64,000 nt of DNA from Pinisolibacter aquiterrae (GTDB lineage Bacteria > Pseudomonadota > Alphaproteobacteria > Rhizobiales > Ancalomicrobiaceae), in assembly GCF_019160155.1 (NCBI RefSeq), contig NZ_JAFNIH010000019.1:496001-560000 (forward strand), read 5' to 3'. Positions 35,874 to 44,008 of the stretch are shown piece by piece. Numbering within the stretch: the first letter of the stretch is position 1; every line of letters starts with the position of its first letter. The notes beneath the pieces are model-generated. The model saw only the letters and a program-made list of their open reading frames with translations. It made no database searches and had not been told where the DNA came from. The position numbers and the translations under genes are program-made.

Positions 35874-37730
35874 ATGGACCCGGTCACCCTGCCCGTGCTC
35901 GCCCTACTCGCCGGCGCCGGCTTGCAACTCGTTCTGGCGCCCTGGCTGTCGCCGCTCGCCAAGGGGCGGCTCGCCGCCCTCGCCGCCGCGCTCGCCTTCG
36001 CCGCCGCGCTGGCGCTCCTGCCCGCGACCATGCACGGCGACGTGCTCACGGCCACGCTCACCCCGGTCTGGGACGCCGACACCGCGGTCACTTTCCGCGT
36101 CGACGGCCTCGCCGCGCTCTTCACCCTGATGGGCACCGCCGCCGGCACCGCGATCCTGATCTTCTCGATCCGCTACATGGCCGACGAGCCGCAGGGGCTC
36201 ACCCGTTTCTACACGATCATGCTGGTCTTCGTGGCCGGCCTTCTGGTGCTCGGCTCCGCCGCCGATCTCCTGATCGCCTATGTCGCCTGGGAAGTGATCG
36301 GGCTCTGCTCCTACACCCTGGTCGGCTTCTGGTATCGCCAGAAGGCGGCCGTCGACGGCGCCCGCAAGGTGTTGGTCATCACCCATCTCGCCGGCTACGG
36401 CTTCCTGGTGGCGATCGTCCTCCTCCAGCTGCGCACCGGCACCCTCGACTGGGCCGATCCGAAGCTCGCGGCCGGCTTCACCACCGGCGTCGCGGCGCTG
36501 ATGATCGTCTCGGCGATGGCCAAGTCGGTGATGTTCCCGCTCCACACCTGGATCCCCGAGGCGATGAACGCCCCGACCCCGGTCTCGGCGCTGCTGCATT
36601 CCGCCTGTTACGTCAAGGCCGGCGTCTATCTGATCGCCCGCATGTATTCGATCGGCCCGTGGACCCCCGAGCTCGGCGGCCCGCTGGCGATCGTCGCGAG
36701 CGTGACCATCCTGGTCGGCGTGATCTTCGCCCTCAAGCAGACCGATCTGAAGCGCCTGCTCGCCTTCCACACCGTCAGCCAGCTCGGCTACATCGTCGGC
36801 GGTCTCGCCATCGGCACCGCCTGGGGCATCGCCGCCGGCCTCTTCTACACGCTGAGCCACGCCCTCTTCAAAGGCACGCTCTTCATGGTCGCCGGCTCCG
36901 TCCAGCACGCCACCGGCACCCGTGACCTGACCCGCCTCGGCGGCCTCTCCTCGGTCATGCCCTGGACCACCAAGATCTGGATCGTCGCCGCCGCGGCCAT
37001 CGCCGGCGTGCCGCTCACCAACGGCTTCGTCGCCAAGTGGCTGCTGTTCGGCGCCGCGCTCGACAAGGGCTGGCTGTTCCTGCTCGCCGCCGGCTGGATC
37101 GGCTCGATCCTCACCGCCTTCTCCTTCCTCAAGGCCACAGTCAACGTCTTCTACGGCGCCATGCCGGTCGAACTGGCCCGCGCCCAGGCCCGTCACGAGC
37201 TGCACGAGGCCTCGCCCAGCATGCTGATCGGCATGGGTCTCATGGCCGCCGGCTGCGTCGTCTTCGGTCTCGCCCCGCAGCTGATGATGGACGCGATCGT
37301 CGCCCCCGCCGTCGCCGGCCTCGGCTTCACCCCCGACGTCGCCACCTCCTGGGGCGGCATCGCCACCGGACGCGGCGCCATCGGCCTCACCGTCGGCGCC
37401 ACCCTGGTCGCCGCCGCGCTGGCCATGGGCTGGATCGTCTGGCGGCTCGCCGACGCCCCGACGCGCGCCACCGTCGCGGTCTTCACCGGCGGCGAACCGC
37501 TGCCGGCCGGCGACCGCCCCGGCGCCGTCGACTTCGCCGGCATGGCCGAGGACGCCTTCCATCCGGTCTACGGCGTCGACCCCGATCCGCTCTGGCTCGG
37601 CATCTGGTCGCGCGCCGGCCGGGTCGCGACGGGAACGCGGAACGCGTTCGCTCCTCTCCTCGAACGTCGTCCCGCGCTCCTGATCCTCCTCGCCACCCTG
37701 GCCGTGGCCGCAACGCTCGCGCTCGGTTGA
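35874..37730 (+). CDS. Group 4 hydrogenase proton-pumping membrane subunit (NuoL/HyfB/CooM-like)
   Basis: A 618-residue antiporter-like membrane subunit with about 14-16 helices. The proton-pathway residues are present: Glu in AYVAWEVIGLCSY, Lys in AKSVMFPLHTWIPEAMNAPTPVSALLHSACYVKAGVYLIARM, and the Lys/His region KQTDLKRLLAFHTVSQLGYI and TLSHALFKGTLFM. The ATG at 35874 has GAAGGAG upstream and is preferred to a frame opening inside the MoaD gene. It would pump H+ or Na+ coupled to electron flow to the nickel site. Confidence 0.92.
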   Translation: MDPVTLPVLALLAGAGLQLVLAPWLSPLAKGRLAALAAALAFAAALALLPATMHGDVLTATLTPVWDADTAVTFRVDGLAALFTLMGTAAGTAILIFSIRYMADEPQGLTRFYTIMLVFVAGLLVLGSAADLLIAYVAWEVIGLCSYTLVGFWYRQKAAVDGARKVLVITHLAGYGFLVAIVLLQLRTGTLDWADPKLAAGFTTGVAALMIVSAMAKSVMFPLHTWIPEAMNAPTPVSALLHSACYVKAGVYLIARMYSIGPWTPELGGPLAIVASVTILVGVIFALKQTDLKRLLAFHTVSQLGYIVGGLAIGTAWGIAAGLFYTLSHALFKGTLFMVAGSVQHATGTRDLTRLGGLSSVMPWTTKIWIVAAAAIAGVPLTNGFVAKWLLFGAALDKGWLFLLAAGWIGSILTAFSFLKATVNVFYGAMPVELARAQARHELHEASPSMLIGMGLMAAGCVVFGLAPQLMMDAIVAPAVAGLGFTPDVATSWGGIATGRGAIGLTVGATLVAAALAMGWIVWRLADAPTRATVAVFTGGEPLPAGDRPGAVDFAGMAEDAFHPVYGVDPDPLWLGIWSRAGRVATGTRNAFAPLLERRPALLILLATLAVAATLALG

Positions 37731-37748
37731 GCCTCGAAGGACACCGTC

Positions 37749-38951
37749 ATGGTCTCGCCCACGCTCACCCTTCCCCCCTTCGCCCTGCCGCTCGCGGTGG
37801 GCCTCGCCGGCGCCCTTCTCGCCGTCGCCCTCGGCGGCCGGAACAAGGCATGGTGGGGGGCGGCGATCCTCCTGGTCGCCACCGCCGTCGCCGCCCGTCT
37901 CGTCGGTCATTCCGCGCTCGGCGCCACCCTCGGCGCGGCGAGTGAACTCGCCGCCCTCGCCCTCGTCGCCGCCTCCGGCACGAGGGACGCCCCCGCCGCC
38001 ACCCGCACCTTCGCCCTCGCCCTGGTGCCGGCGATCGTCGCCGTCGGCGCCGGCCTGACCCTGATCCGGCTCGGCCATCTCCGCCCGGCCGCGCCTTGGG
38101 ACACCATCGCCGTCGGCCTCCTGATGCTCGGCTTCGCGCTCAAGTTGGCGCTGGTGCCGCTCTATTTCTGGCTGCCGGTCGTCGCCCGCGCGGTTCCCGC
38201 CGTCTCGCTGGTGCTGATCGTCGGCGTCGTCGACACCGGCGTCCTCGCCGATCTCGCCGAACTCGCGCAGGTCGCGCCCTGGATCCTCGCCGATCACCTC
38301 GCGCCCTGGACGGTGCTGGCGGCGGCCTCGCTCCTCGGCGGCGTCGCCCTGGCGATCGCCGAGACCGACCTCAAGACCATCCTCGTCTTCACCGGCGTCG
38401 CCGATGCCGGGCTGATCCTGCTCGGTCTCCTCACCGTCGATCCGGTCTCCCAGACCGGCGCGAGCCTCGGCCTCGTCGGCAAGGCGCTGGCCGACACCGC
38501 GCTCTTCGGCGCCGTCGCCTGTGGCGAGGCCGCCCTCGGCCGGCCGCTCTCGATCGCCACGACCCGCGGCCTCGCCGGTCGCCTGCCGGTGGCGAGCGCG
38601 GTCTTCATGGTCGGCGCCGGCGCCCTCGTCGGCCTGCCCCCCTCGCTCGGCTTCTCCGCCCATTGGCGCCTCTTCCGCACCGCCGAGGTGGTCGGTGGGC
38701 CGGTGATGGTCACCCTGGTCTTCGTCGCCGTCGCCGCTCTCCTTCTGGTGATGGTGCGCGCCCTCCACCGCGTCTGGCTCGGCCCCGCCGAGACCGAGAC
38801 GCCCGCCCCGCCCGCGCCCGTCGCCGCCCGCGTCGTGCTGATCGTCACCGCGCTCGCGATCGTCGCTTCCGGCCTCGTTCCGCGGATCTTCGAGGTGCCC
38901 ACCGAAATGCCGTCCCACGCTCTCGCTCTCGTCGAAGGAACCGCGCCATGA
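37749..38951 (+). CDS. Short second antiporter-like membrane subunit (NuoN/HyfF-like, divergent)
   Basis: A 400-residue membrane protein with about 11-12 helices, shorter than the usual 450-500 residues of NuoN/HyfF. It keeps the key Lys motif in LGFALKLALVPLYFWLPVVARAVPAVSLVLIVG and the second one in AETDLKTILVFTGVADAGLIL, plus Glu in AASELAALAL, so it could conduct protons. The rest is hard to align by eye. Coo hydrogenase of Rhodospirillum has only one such subunit, so this second channel is a point of difference. It overlaps the small-subunit gene by four bases. Confidence 0.82.
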   Translation: MVSPTLTLPPFALPLAVGLAGALLAVALGGRNKAWWGAAILLVATAVAARLVGHSALGATLGAASELAALALVAASGTRDAPAATRTFALALVPAIVAVGAGLTLIRLGHLRPAAPWDTIAVGLLMLGFALKLALVPLYFWLPVVARAVPAVSLVLIVGVVDTGVLADLAELAQVAPWILADHLAPWTVLAAASLLGGVALAIAETDLKTILVFTGVADAGLILLGLLTVDPVSQTGASLGLVGKALADTALFGAVACGEAALGRPLSIATTRGLAGRLPVASAVFMVGAGALVGLPPSLGFSAHWRLFRTAEVVGGPVMVTLVFVAVAALLLVMVRALHRVWLGPAETETPAPPAPVAARVVLIVTALAIVASGLVPRIFEVPTEMPSHALALVEGTAP

Positions 38952-39448
38952 GCCTTCTCGATCGCGTCCTGTCGATCGCGCGTCGCAAGTCGCCTTGGGT
39001 CTGCCGGATCAACGCCGGGTCCTGCAACGGTTGCGACATCGAGGTGACGCCGCTGCTCACCCCGCGCTACGACGCCGAGCAGATCGGCGTCCAGGTCCAC
39101 GGAACCCCGAAACACTGCGACATCCTGCTGGTCTCCGGCACGCTCACCGTGCGCTCCCGCGCCGCCGTCCTGTCGATGTGGGATCAGATGCCCTCGCCGA
39201 AGGCGGTCGTGGCGATCGGCTCGTGCCCGTCGAGCGGCAACGTCTTCGCCGAGAGCCCGATGGTGCTCGGCTGCTCGCTCGACACGATCGTGCCGGTCGA
39301 CGTCTGGGTGCCCGGCTGCCCGCCGCGCCCCCAGCAGATCCTCGACGGAATCGTCGAGGCCGCCCGCCTCCTCGGCGAGGGCGCGACCCGTGACCAGCTC
39401 GCCGCCCGCGACGCCGCGCGGCCCGAACTCGAGAAGGTGGCGTCATGA
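38948..39448 (+). CDS. Group 4 [NiFe] hydrogenase small subunit (NuoB/HycG/CooL-like)
   Basis: A 166-residue subunit holding one proximal [4Fe-4S] cluster. The four ligands are Cys26, Cys29 (GSCNGCDIE), Cys93 (GSCPSSG) and Cys124 (PGCPPRP), as in complex I NuoB and group 4 hydrogenases. It passes electrons between the ferredoxin-like subunit and the nickel site. The true start is MSLLDRVLSI, which overlaps the preceding stop (ATGA). No Tat signal, as expected for a cytoplasmic-facing complex. Confidence 0.93.
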   Translation: MSLLDRVLSIARRKSPWVCRINAGSCNGCDIEVTPLLTPRYDAEQIGVQVHGTPKHCDILLVSGTLTVRSRAAVLSMWDQMPSPKAVVAIGSCPSSGNVFAESPMVLGCSLDTIVPVDVWVPGCPPRPQQILDGIVEAARLLGEGATRDQLAARDAARPELEKVAS

Positions 39449-40353
39449 CCCCGTTTCTCGCCTACGCCCTCGCCTTCCTGGTCTGGCCGGGCCTCCTCGT
39501 CGCCGCCCCGCTCGCTTGGTTCGAACTGTGGCTGATGCGCAAGGCGTTGGCCAAACTCCAGGGCCGCAGGGGTCCGCCCCTGTTCCAGCCCTTCTTCGAC
39601 TGGGTCAAGCTGATGGGCAAGCGCACCGTCATCCCCGAGGGCGTGCCGCGCGCCGCCTTCGTCGCTCTGCCGGTGATCGCGCTCGCCTCGATCGCCGCCG
39701 CGCTCGTCGTGATGCCGGTGCCCGGCAATCCGGCGCCTCGGCTCCCCGGCGACGTCGTGCTGCTGCTCTATCTGCTCGAGGTCCCGGTGCTGTGCGAGGT
39801 GCTCGCCGGCTACGTCGGCCGCTCGGTCTACGGCGAGGTCGGCGCCATGCGCGAAGCGCTGATGTCGCTCGCCTACAATCTGCCCTTCCTCGCCTCGGTC
39901 ATCGCCATGGCGGAATGGGCCGGCAGTTTCGATCTGCGCACCCTCGCCGCCGCCCCCTTCGGCCTCGTCCACGTCGTCGCCGGTGCCGCCTTCCTGCTCG
40001 CCCTGCCGGCGCGGCTGAAGTCGAACCCTTTCTCCATCGCCAACGCCGAGCACGAGATCGTCGCCGGCGGCCTGATCGAATATTCCGGCCCGCTGCTCGG
40101 CCTGTTCGAACTCGCCCACGCGCTGGAGATCGTCGTCCTGACCGAACTCTTCGTGATCTTGTTCGTGCCGATGCCGGCCGCCCCGCTCGCCGCCCTGGTG
40201 GTGTGGGTCGCCGTCGGTCTGGCGCTGTTGATGGGCCTCACCCTGCTCGCCGCCACCACGGCGCGGCTGCGGCTCGCCCAGGCCTTCCGGTTCTACTGGG
40301 TGTGGGGCGGCGCGATGTCGGTCGCCGCGCTCGCCGCCGGCCTCGCCCGCTGA
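39445..40353 (+). CDS. Group 4 hydrogenase membrane anchor subunit (NuoH/HycD/CooK-like)
   Basis: A 302-residue membrane protein with about eight helices. Family blocks: LQGRRGPPLFQPFFDWVKLMGK near residue 40, the acidic loop VYGEVGAMREALMSLAYNLP, and NPFSIANAEHEIVAGGLIEYSGPLLGLFELAHALE. It links the hydrophilic arm to the antiporter-like subunits. It overlaps the small-subunit stop by four bases. Confidence 0.93.
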   Translation: MTPFLAYALAFLVWPGLLVAAPLAWFELWLMRKALAKLQGRRGPPLFQPFFDWVKLMGKRTVIPEGVPRAAFVALPVIALASIAAALVVMPVPGNPAPRLPGDVVLLLYLLEVPVLCEVLAGYVGRSVYGEVGAMREALMSLAYNLPFLASVIAMAEWAGSFDLRTLAAAPFGLVHVVAGAAFLLALPARLKSNPFSIANAEHEIVAGGLIEYSGPLLGLFELAHALEIVVLTELFVILFVPMPAAPLAALVVWVAVGLALLMGLTLLAATTARLRLAQAFRFYWVWGGAMSVAALAAGLAR

Positions 40354-40363
40354 GGAGGATGCC

Positions 40364-40915
40364 ATGAGCATGTTGCAGACCGTCCTCGCCAATCTCTTCG
40401 CCCCGTCGCGCACCCGCGCGCCGGGCGACCAACCCCCCGTCCCCGCCGGCTTGCGCGGCTTCCTCGCCCATGACGCGGCGCTGTGCACCGGCTGCGGCAC
40501 CTGCGCCCACGTCTGCGCGCCCGCCGCCATCGCGGTCACCCGCGAGAACGAGCGCACCCTCGCCTGGACCTGGGGCTCCGGCTCCTGCTCCTTCTGCGGC
40601 CTGTGCGAGATCTGGTGTCCGACCCATGCCATCACCATGAAGGACGAGGTCGCCGGCGCCGCCCTGAACGGCCGTCAGGTCGGCCTGCGCGACGAGATCG
40701 CGCTGATCCCCTGCCCGCGTTGCGGCCGGCCGCATGTTCCGCTCCCCGCCTCGGTCCAGTCGGACATGTTGGGCGGCGCCCTGTCCGGCACCGCGCTCGC
40801 GGAGAAGGATCTCTGCGAGGATTGCCGCCGCCGCATGACCAGCGAACGCATCCGCGACGGGTTCCTCGGACCGAAGGTCTGCGGCACCCCCGCGATCGAG
40901 GAGGCCAAGCCGTGA
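40364..40915 (+). CDS. Group 4 hydrogenase 2x[4Fe-4S] subunit (NuoI/HyfH/CooX-like) with extra CxxC pairs
   Basis: A 183-residue iron-sulfur subunit. Two [4Fe-4S] motifs: Cys41/44/47/51 (CTGCGTCAHVC) and Cys75/78/81/85 (CSFCGLCEIWC). The C-terminal third carries two further CxxC pairs, Cys117/120 (CPRCGRPH) and Cys151/154 (CEDCRRR), which look like a zinc-ribbon or rubredoxin-like knuckle. It is the expected docking point for the polyferredoxin subunit encoded at 33239. It overlaps the next gene by four bases (GTGA). Confidence 0.92.
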   Translation: MSMLQTVLANLFAPSRTRAPGDQPPVPAGLRGFLAHDAALCTGCGTCAHVCAPAAIAVTRENERTLAWTWGSGSCSFCGLCEIWCPTHAITMKDEVAGAALNGRQVGLRDEIALIPCPRCGRPHVPLPASVQSDMLGGALSGTALAEKDLCEDCRRRMTSERIRDGFLGPKVCGTPAIEEAKP

Positions 40916-41361
40916 CCCACACCGACCTCCTCGCCCGCCTCGCCGATCTGCCCGGCGTCGAACGGGTCGCCGACGGCGCCAACGGCATCCGCGCCGACGC
41001 CCCCTTCCTCGACGTCGACGCGCTCGCCGACGCCTTGCCGGCGCTCGGTCTGCGCCTCGGCACCATCACCGGCATTCCGCTCGGCCCCGACGGCGAGACG
41101 GCGATCATCTACCATTTCGTCGCCCACGACCGGATCGTCGACGTCGCCACCGTCACCCGCAACAACGCCATCGCCTCGCTGGCACCGCGCCTGCGCCCCG
41201 CCTCCTGGGCCGAACGCGAGATCCACGATCTCTTCGACGTGGATTTCCTCGGCCACCCGAACCTCGCCCCCCTGATGCGACCCGAGGGCTACGCCACCGG
41301 CATGATGCGCGCGCCGATGTGCGCCGCGCGCCGCCCGGCGCCGCCGTCCAATCCGGAGTGA
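40912..41361 (+). CDS. Group 4 hydrogenase subunit, NuoC/CooU-like
   Basis: A 149-residue homologue of complex I NuoC. The family core near the C-terminus is visible as ASWAEREIHDLFDVDFLGHPNLAPLMRPEGY. The start is the GTG that overlaps the stop of the preceding iron-sulfur gene; no ATG is available there. It is a structural subunit next to the large subunit and is separate here, as CooU is, not fused to the large subunit as in HycE. Confidence 0.9.
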   Translation: MTHTDLLARLADLPGVERVADGANGIRADAPFLDVDALADALPALGLRLGTITGIPLGPDGETAIIYHFVAHDRIVDVATVTRNNAIASLAPRLRPASWAEREIHDLFDVDFLGHPNLAPLMRPEGYATGMMRAPMCAARRPAPPSNPE

Positions 41362-41368
41362 ACCCGCC

Positions 41369-42448
41369 ATGGCCTTCACCATTCCCGTCGGTCCCTACCA
41401 TCCCGCCCTCGAGGAGCCGTTCAAGGTCAGCGCGACCTGCGACGGCGAGATCATGCGTTCCGCCGAGATCCAGGTCGGCTTCTCCTTCCGCGGCATCGAG
41501 CTGCTCGCCCAGAAGCGCAACTGGACCGAGGCGATCACCCTGGTCGAGCGGGTCTGCGGCATCTGCTCCAACACCCACGCCATGACCTTCTGCATGGCGG
41601 CCGAGAAGATCGCCGGCATCACCGTGCCGAAGCGGGCGCAATACGTCCGCACCATCGTCGCCGAACTCGAACGCCTCCATTCCCACCTCCTGTGGGCCGG
41701 CGTCGGCGCCGAGGACATCGGCTTCCACTCGCTGTTCATGGAGGTCTATCAGGCCCGCGAGAAGGTCATGGACCTGCTCGAGGCGATCACCGGCAACCGC
41801 GTCAACTACGGCATGAACCGCATCGGCGGCATCAATCGCGACATCCCCGACCCGGCGATCCATCGCGGCGCCCTCGATGCGCTGAAGGGCGCGCTGACCG
41901 ACGTCGTCGTCCCCGCCTTCACCCAGAACCCGACCGCCCGCGCCCGCCTGATCGGCATCGGCCCGCTCTCCCGCGAACAGGCGATCGAATGGGCCGTGGT
42001 CGGCCCGGTGGCGCGGGCCTCCGGTGTCGACATGGACGTCCGTCGCGACGAGCCCTATCTCGTCTACGACGAACTCGACTTCCGCCCGTCGCTGCGCAAC
42101 GACTGCGACGTCTTCGCCCGCGTCGTCGTCCGCGTCGAGGAGATGCTGGAGAGCATCCGCCTGATCGAGGCGGCGCTCGAGAAGATGCCGGCGGGACCGA
42201 TCGCCGCGACCGAGGGCTGGGCCGAGATCCCGCCCGGCGAGACCACGGTGCGCATCGAGGCGCCGCGCGGCGAGGTGCTCTATCACGTCGTCTCCGACGG
42301 CGGCGAGACCCCCGCCCGCGTCAAGATCCGCACACCCTCCTTCGTCAACATCCCGGCGATCGAGGCGATGGTGCCGGGCCAGCAGCTCGCCGACCTCGCC
42401 ATCATCCAGGCCTCGGTCGATCCCTGCATCTCCTGCACCGATCGCTGA
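41369..42448 (+). CDS. Group 4 [NiFe] hydrogenase large (catalytic) subunit (NuoD/CooH-like)
   Basis: A 359-residue catalytic subunit. Unlike complex I NuoD it keeps all four nickel ligands: Cys63 and Cys66 in ERVCGICSNTH and Cys353 and Cys356 in VDPCISCTDR. This supports genuine H2 chemistry, not a hydrogenase-related (Ehr) complex. The protein ends exactly at CTDR, the place where a C-terminal peptide is normally cleaved after nickel insertion, so there is no extension and no maturation protease is required, as reported for CooH. It is the last gene of the run and is followed at six bases by a long hairpin. Confidence 0.94.
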   Translation: MAFTIPVGPYHPALEEPFKVSATCDGEIMRSAEIQVGFSFRGIELLAQKRNWTEAITLVERVCGICSNTHAMTFCMAAEKIAGITVPKRAQYVRTIVAELERLHSHLLWAGVGAEDIGFHSLFMEVYQAREKVMDLLEAITGNRVNYGMNRIGGINRDIPDPAIHRGALDALKGALTDVVVPAFTQNPTARARLIGIGPLSREQAIEWAVVGPVARASGVDMDVRRDEPYLVYDELDFRPSLRNDCDVFARVVVRVEEMLESIRLIEAALEKMPAGPIAATEGWAEIPPGETTVRIEAPRGEVLYHVVSDGGETPARVKIRTPSFVNIPAIEAMVPGQQLADLAIIQASVDPCISCTDR

Positions 42449-42454
42449 TATCGA

Positions 42455-42491
42455 GTTCACGACGTTTCGATCTCTTCGAAACGTCGTGAAC
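42455..42491 (+). terminator. 15-base perfect hairpin closing the AOR/hydrogenase operon
   Basis: GTTCACGACGTTTCG at 42455-42469 pairs perfectly with 42477-42491 around a seven-base loop. It starts seven bases after the stop of the hydrogenase large subunit. There is no U-run, so it may act as an mRNA-stabilising structure or attenuated terminator. The remaining intergenic sequence to 42734 holds a second GC-rich hairpin (GACCCC/GGGGTC near 42667-42690) and no gene. Confidence 0.6.
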
Positions 42492-42734
42492 GAAGGCGAG
42501 CCCGACCGGGTGTCGGCCGGTCAGGCCGTGGCGCTCAAGAAGTTCGGACGAGTCCGAATTTCATGAGCCGAGTATGAGAGTGATCCGTGGACGGCCGGCG
42601 CCCTCGCCCCGCGCCCCGTCGCGAAGCGCCCGCCCGCGCATGCGCCCCATGCGTGGACGGGCGTTGACCCCGAGGGCGCTCCGGGGTCCATGGTCCGACC
42701 GCTCGGCCTTCCGGCCCGCGCCTCGGAGACCGCC

Positions 42735-43949
42735 ATGGAACGCCCCGCCCCGGCCGCGAAGCCGTCGATCTCGCGCCTGCGCCTCGCTCTGGTGCTGGGC
42801 TCGCTCGCCGCCTTCGGCCCCTTCTCGATCGACATGTATCTGTCGGGCTTTCCCGCCATCGCGACCGATCTCGGCACCGATGTCGGCTCGGTCCAGTTCA
42901 CCCTGTCGATCTTCTTCTTCGGCATGGCCGCCGGGCAGTTGATCTATGGGCCCCTCGCCGACCGGCTCGGCCGCCGTGGCCCCCTTCTCTTCGGCGCGGC
43001 GCTCTTCACGCTTTCGTCGGCGCTGATCGCCTTCGCCCCCGACGTCGCCACCATGACGGTGCTGCGCCTCGCCCAGGCGCTCGGCGGCTGCGCCGGCATG
43101 ATCATCGGCCGCGCCGTGGTCCGCGATCTCTTCGATCTGAAGGACGCCGCCTCCTTCATCACCCAGTTGATGCTGGTGCAGGGCCTCGCCCCGGTGATCG
43201 CGCCTCTGCTCGGCGCCTGGATCCTGACCGCCTTCGGCTGGCGCGCGGTCTTCGTCGTGCTGGCGGTGATGGGCGCCGGATCGTTCCTCGCCGTCCGCTT
43301 CGGCCTGCCCGAGACGCTGCCGGCCGAGCATCGCCGCCGCGAGCCGATCGCCGATCTCGGCCGGGTCTTCGTCGATCTCTTGCGCAATCGCGCCTTCCTG
43401 GCGCCGACGCTGGCCGTCGCCACCGCCTTCTCGGCCCTCTTCTCCTATCTGAGTGCCTCGCCGCACGTGTTGATGACCGTCCACGGCGTCTCGCAACAGA
43501 CCTACGGCTGGCTGTTCGGCCTCACTGCCTCGGGCATGATCGTCGTCGCCCAGGCGAACCGCGTGTTCCTGCGCCTCGCCACGCCGAAGACGGTGTTTCG
43601 CCTCACCATCGCCGTCGCCTTCGCCGAGGCGCTCTGGCTGAACCTCGTCGCCGACACGAGCTCGCTGGTGGTCTTCATGATCCCGTTGGCGCTCGGCCTG
43701 ACCCTGATCCCGCTGATCGGCGCCAACGGCACCGCGCTCGCCATGGCGGCGAGCGGCCGCCACGCCGGATCCGCTTCCTCGATCCTCGGCGCCCTGCAAT
43801 TCGGCCTCGGCACCGCCGTCAGCGCCGCGCTCGGCCTCTTCCACGACGCCACCGCCCGGCCGCTGACGCTGGCGATCCTCGCCGCCACCGGCCTCGCCGC
43901 CGTTGTGATGACCCTCGACGCTCTCGCCGAACGCCCGCGGCCCCGGTGA
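42735..43949 (+). CDS. Bcr/CflA family multidrug efflux MFS transporter
   Basis: A 404-residue major-facilitator exporter with 12 predicted helices. Signs of the Bcr/CflA group: LAAFGPFSIDMYLSGFPAIATDLG in helix 1, GQLIYGPLADRLGRRGPLL (MFS motif A) and QALGGCAGMIIGRAVVRDLF. The ATG giving MERPAPAAKP is chosen over one 15 codons upstream because CGGAGA precedes it and the extra residues are atypical. Substrates cannot be inferred. It is not obviously linked to either neighbour cluster. Confidence 0.9.
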   Translation: MERPAPAAKPSISRLRLALVLGSLAAFGPFSIDMYLSGFPAIATDLGTDVGSVQFTLSIFFFGMAAGQLIYGPLADRLGRRGPLLFGAALFTLSSALIAFAPDVATMTVLRLAQALGGCAGMIIGRAVVRDLFDLKDAASFITQLMLVQGLAPVIAPLLGAWILTAFGWRAVFVVLAVMGAGSFLAVRFGLPETLPAEHRRREPIADLGRVFVDLLRNRAFLAPTLAVATAFSALFSYLSASPHVLMTVHGVSQQTYGWLFGLTASGMIVVAQANRVFLRLATPKTVFRLTIAVAFAEALWLNLVADTSSLVVFMIPLALGLTLIPLIGANGTALAMAASGRHAGSASSILGALQFGLGTAVSAALGLFHDATARPLTLAILAATGLAAVVMTLDALAERPRPR

Positions 43950-44008
43950 CATGCTCGGAGTGACCCTCGGACCCGACGGGAATCACCGGCCGGAATCCGG
44001 GCCTCCCG

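Noticed and set aside
41369-42448. Complex I NuoD or a hydrogenase-related (Ehr) protein without nickel
   Set aside because: Both CxxC motifs are intact, which NuoD and Ehr proteins lack.
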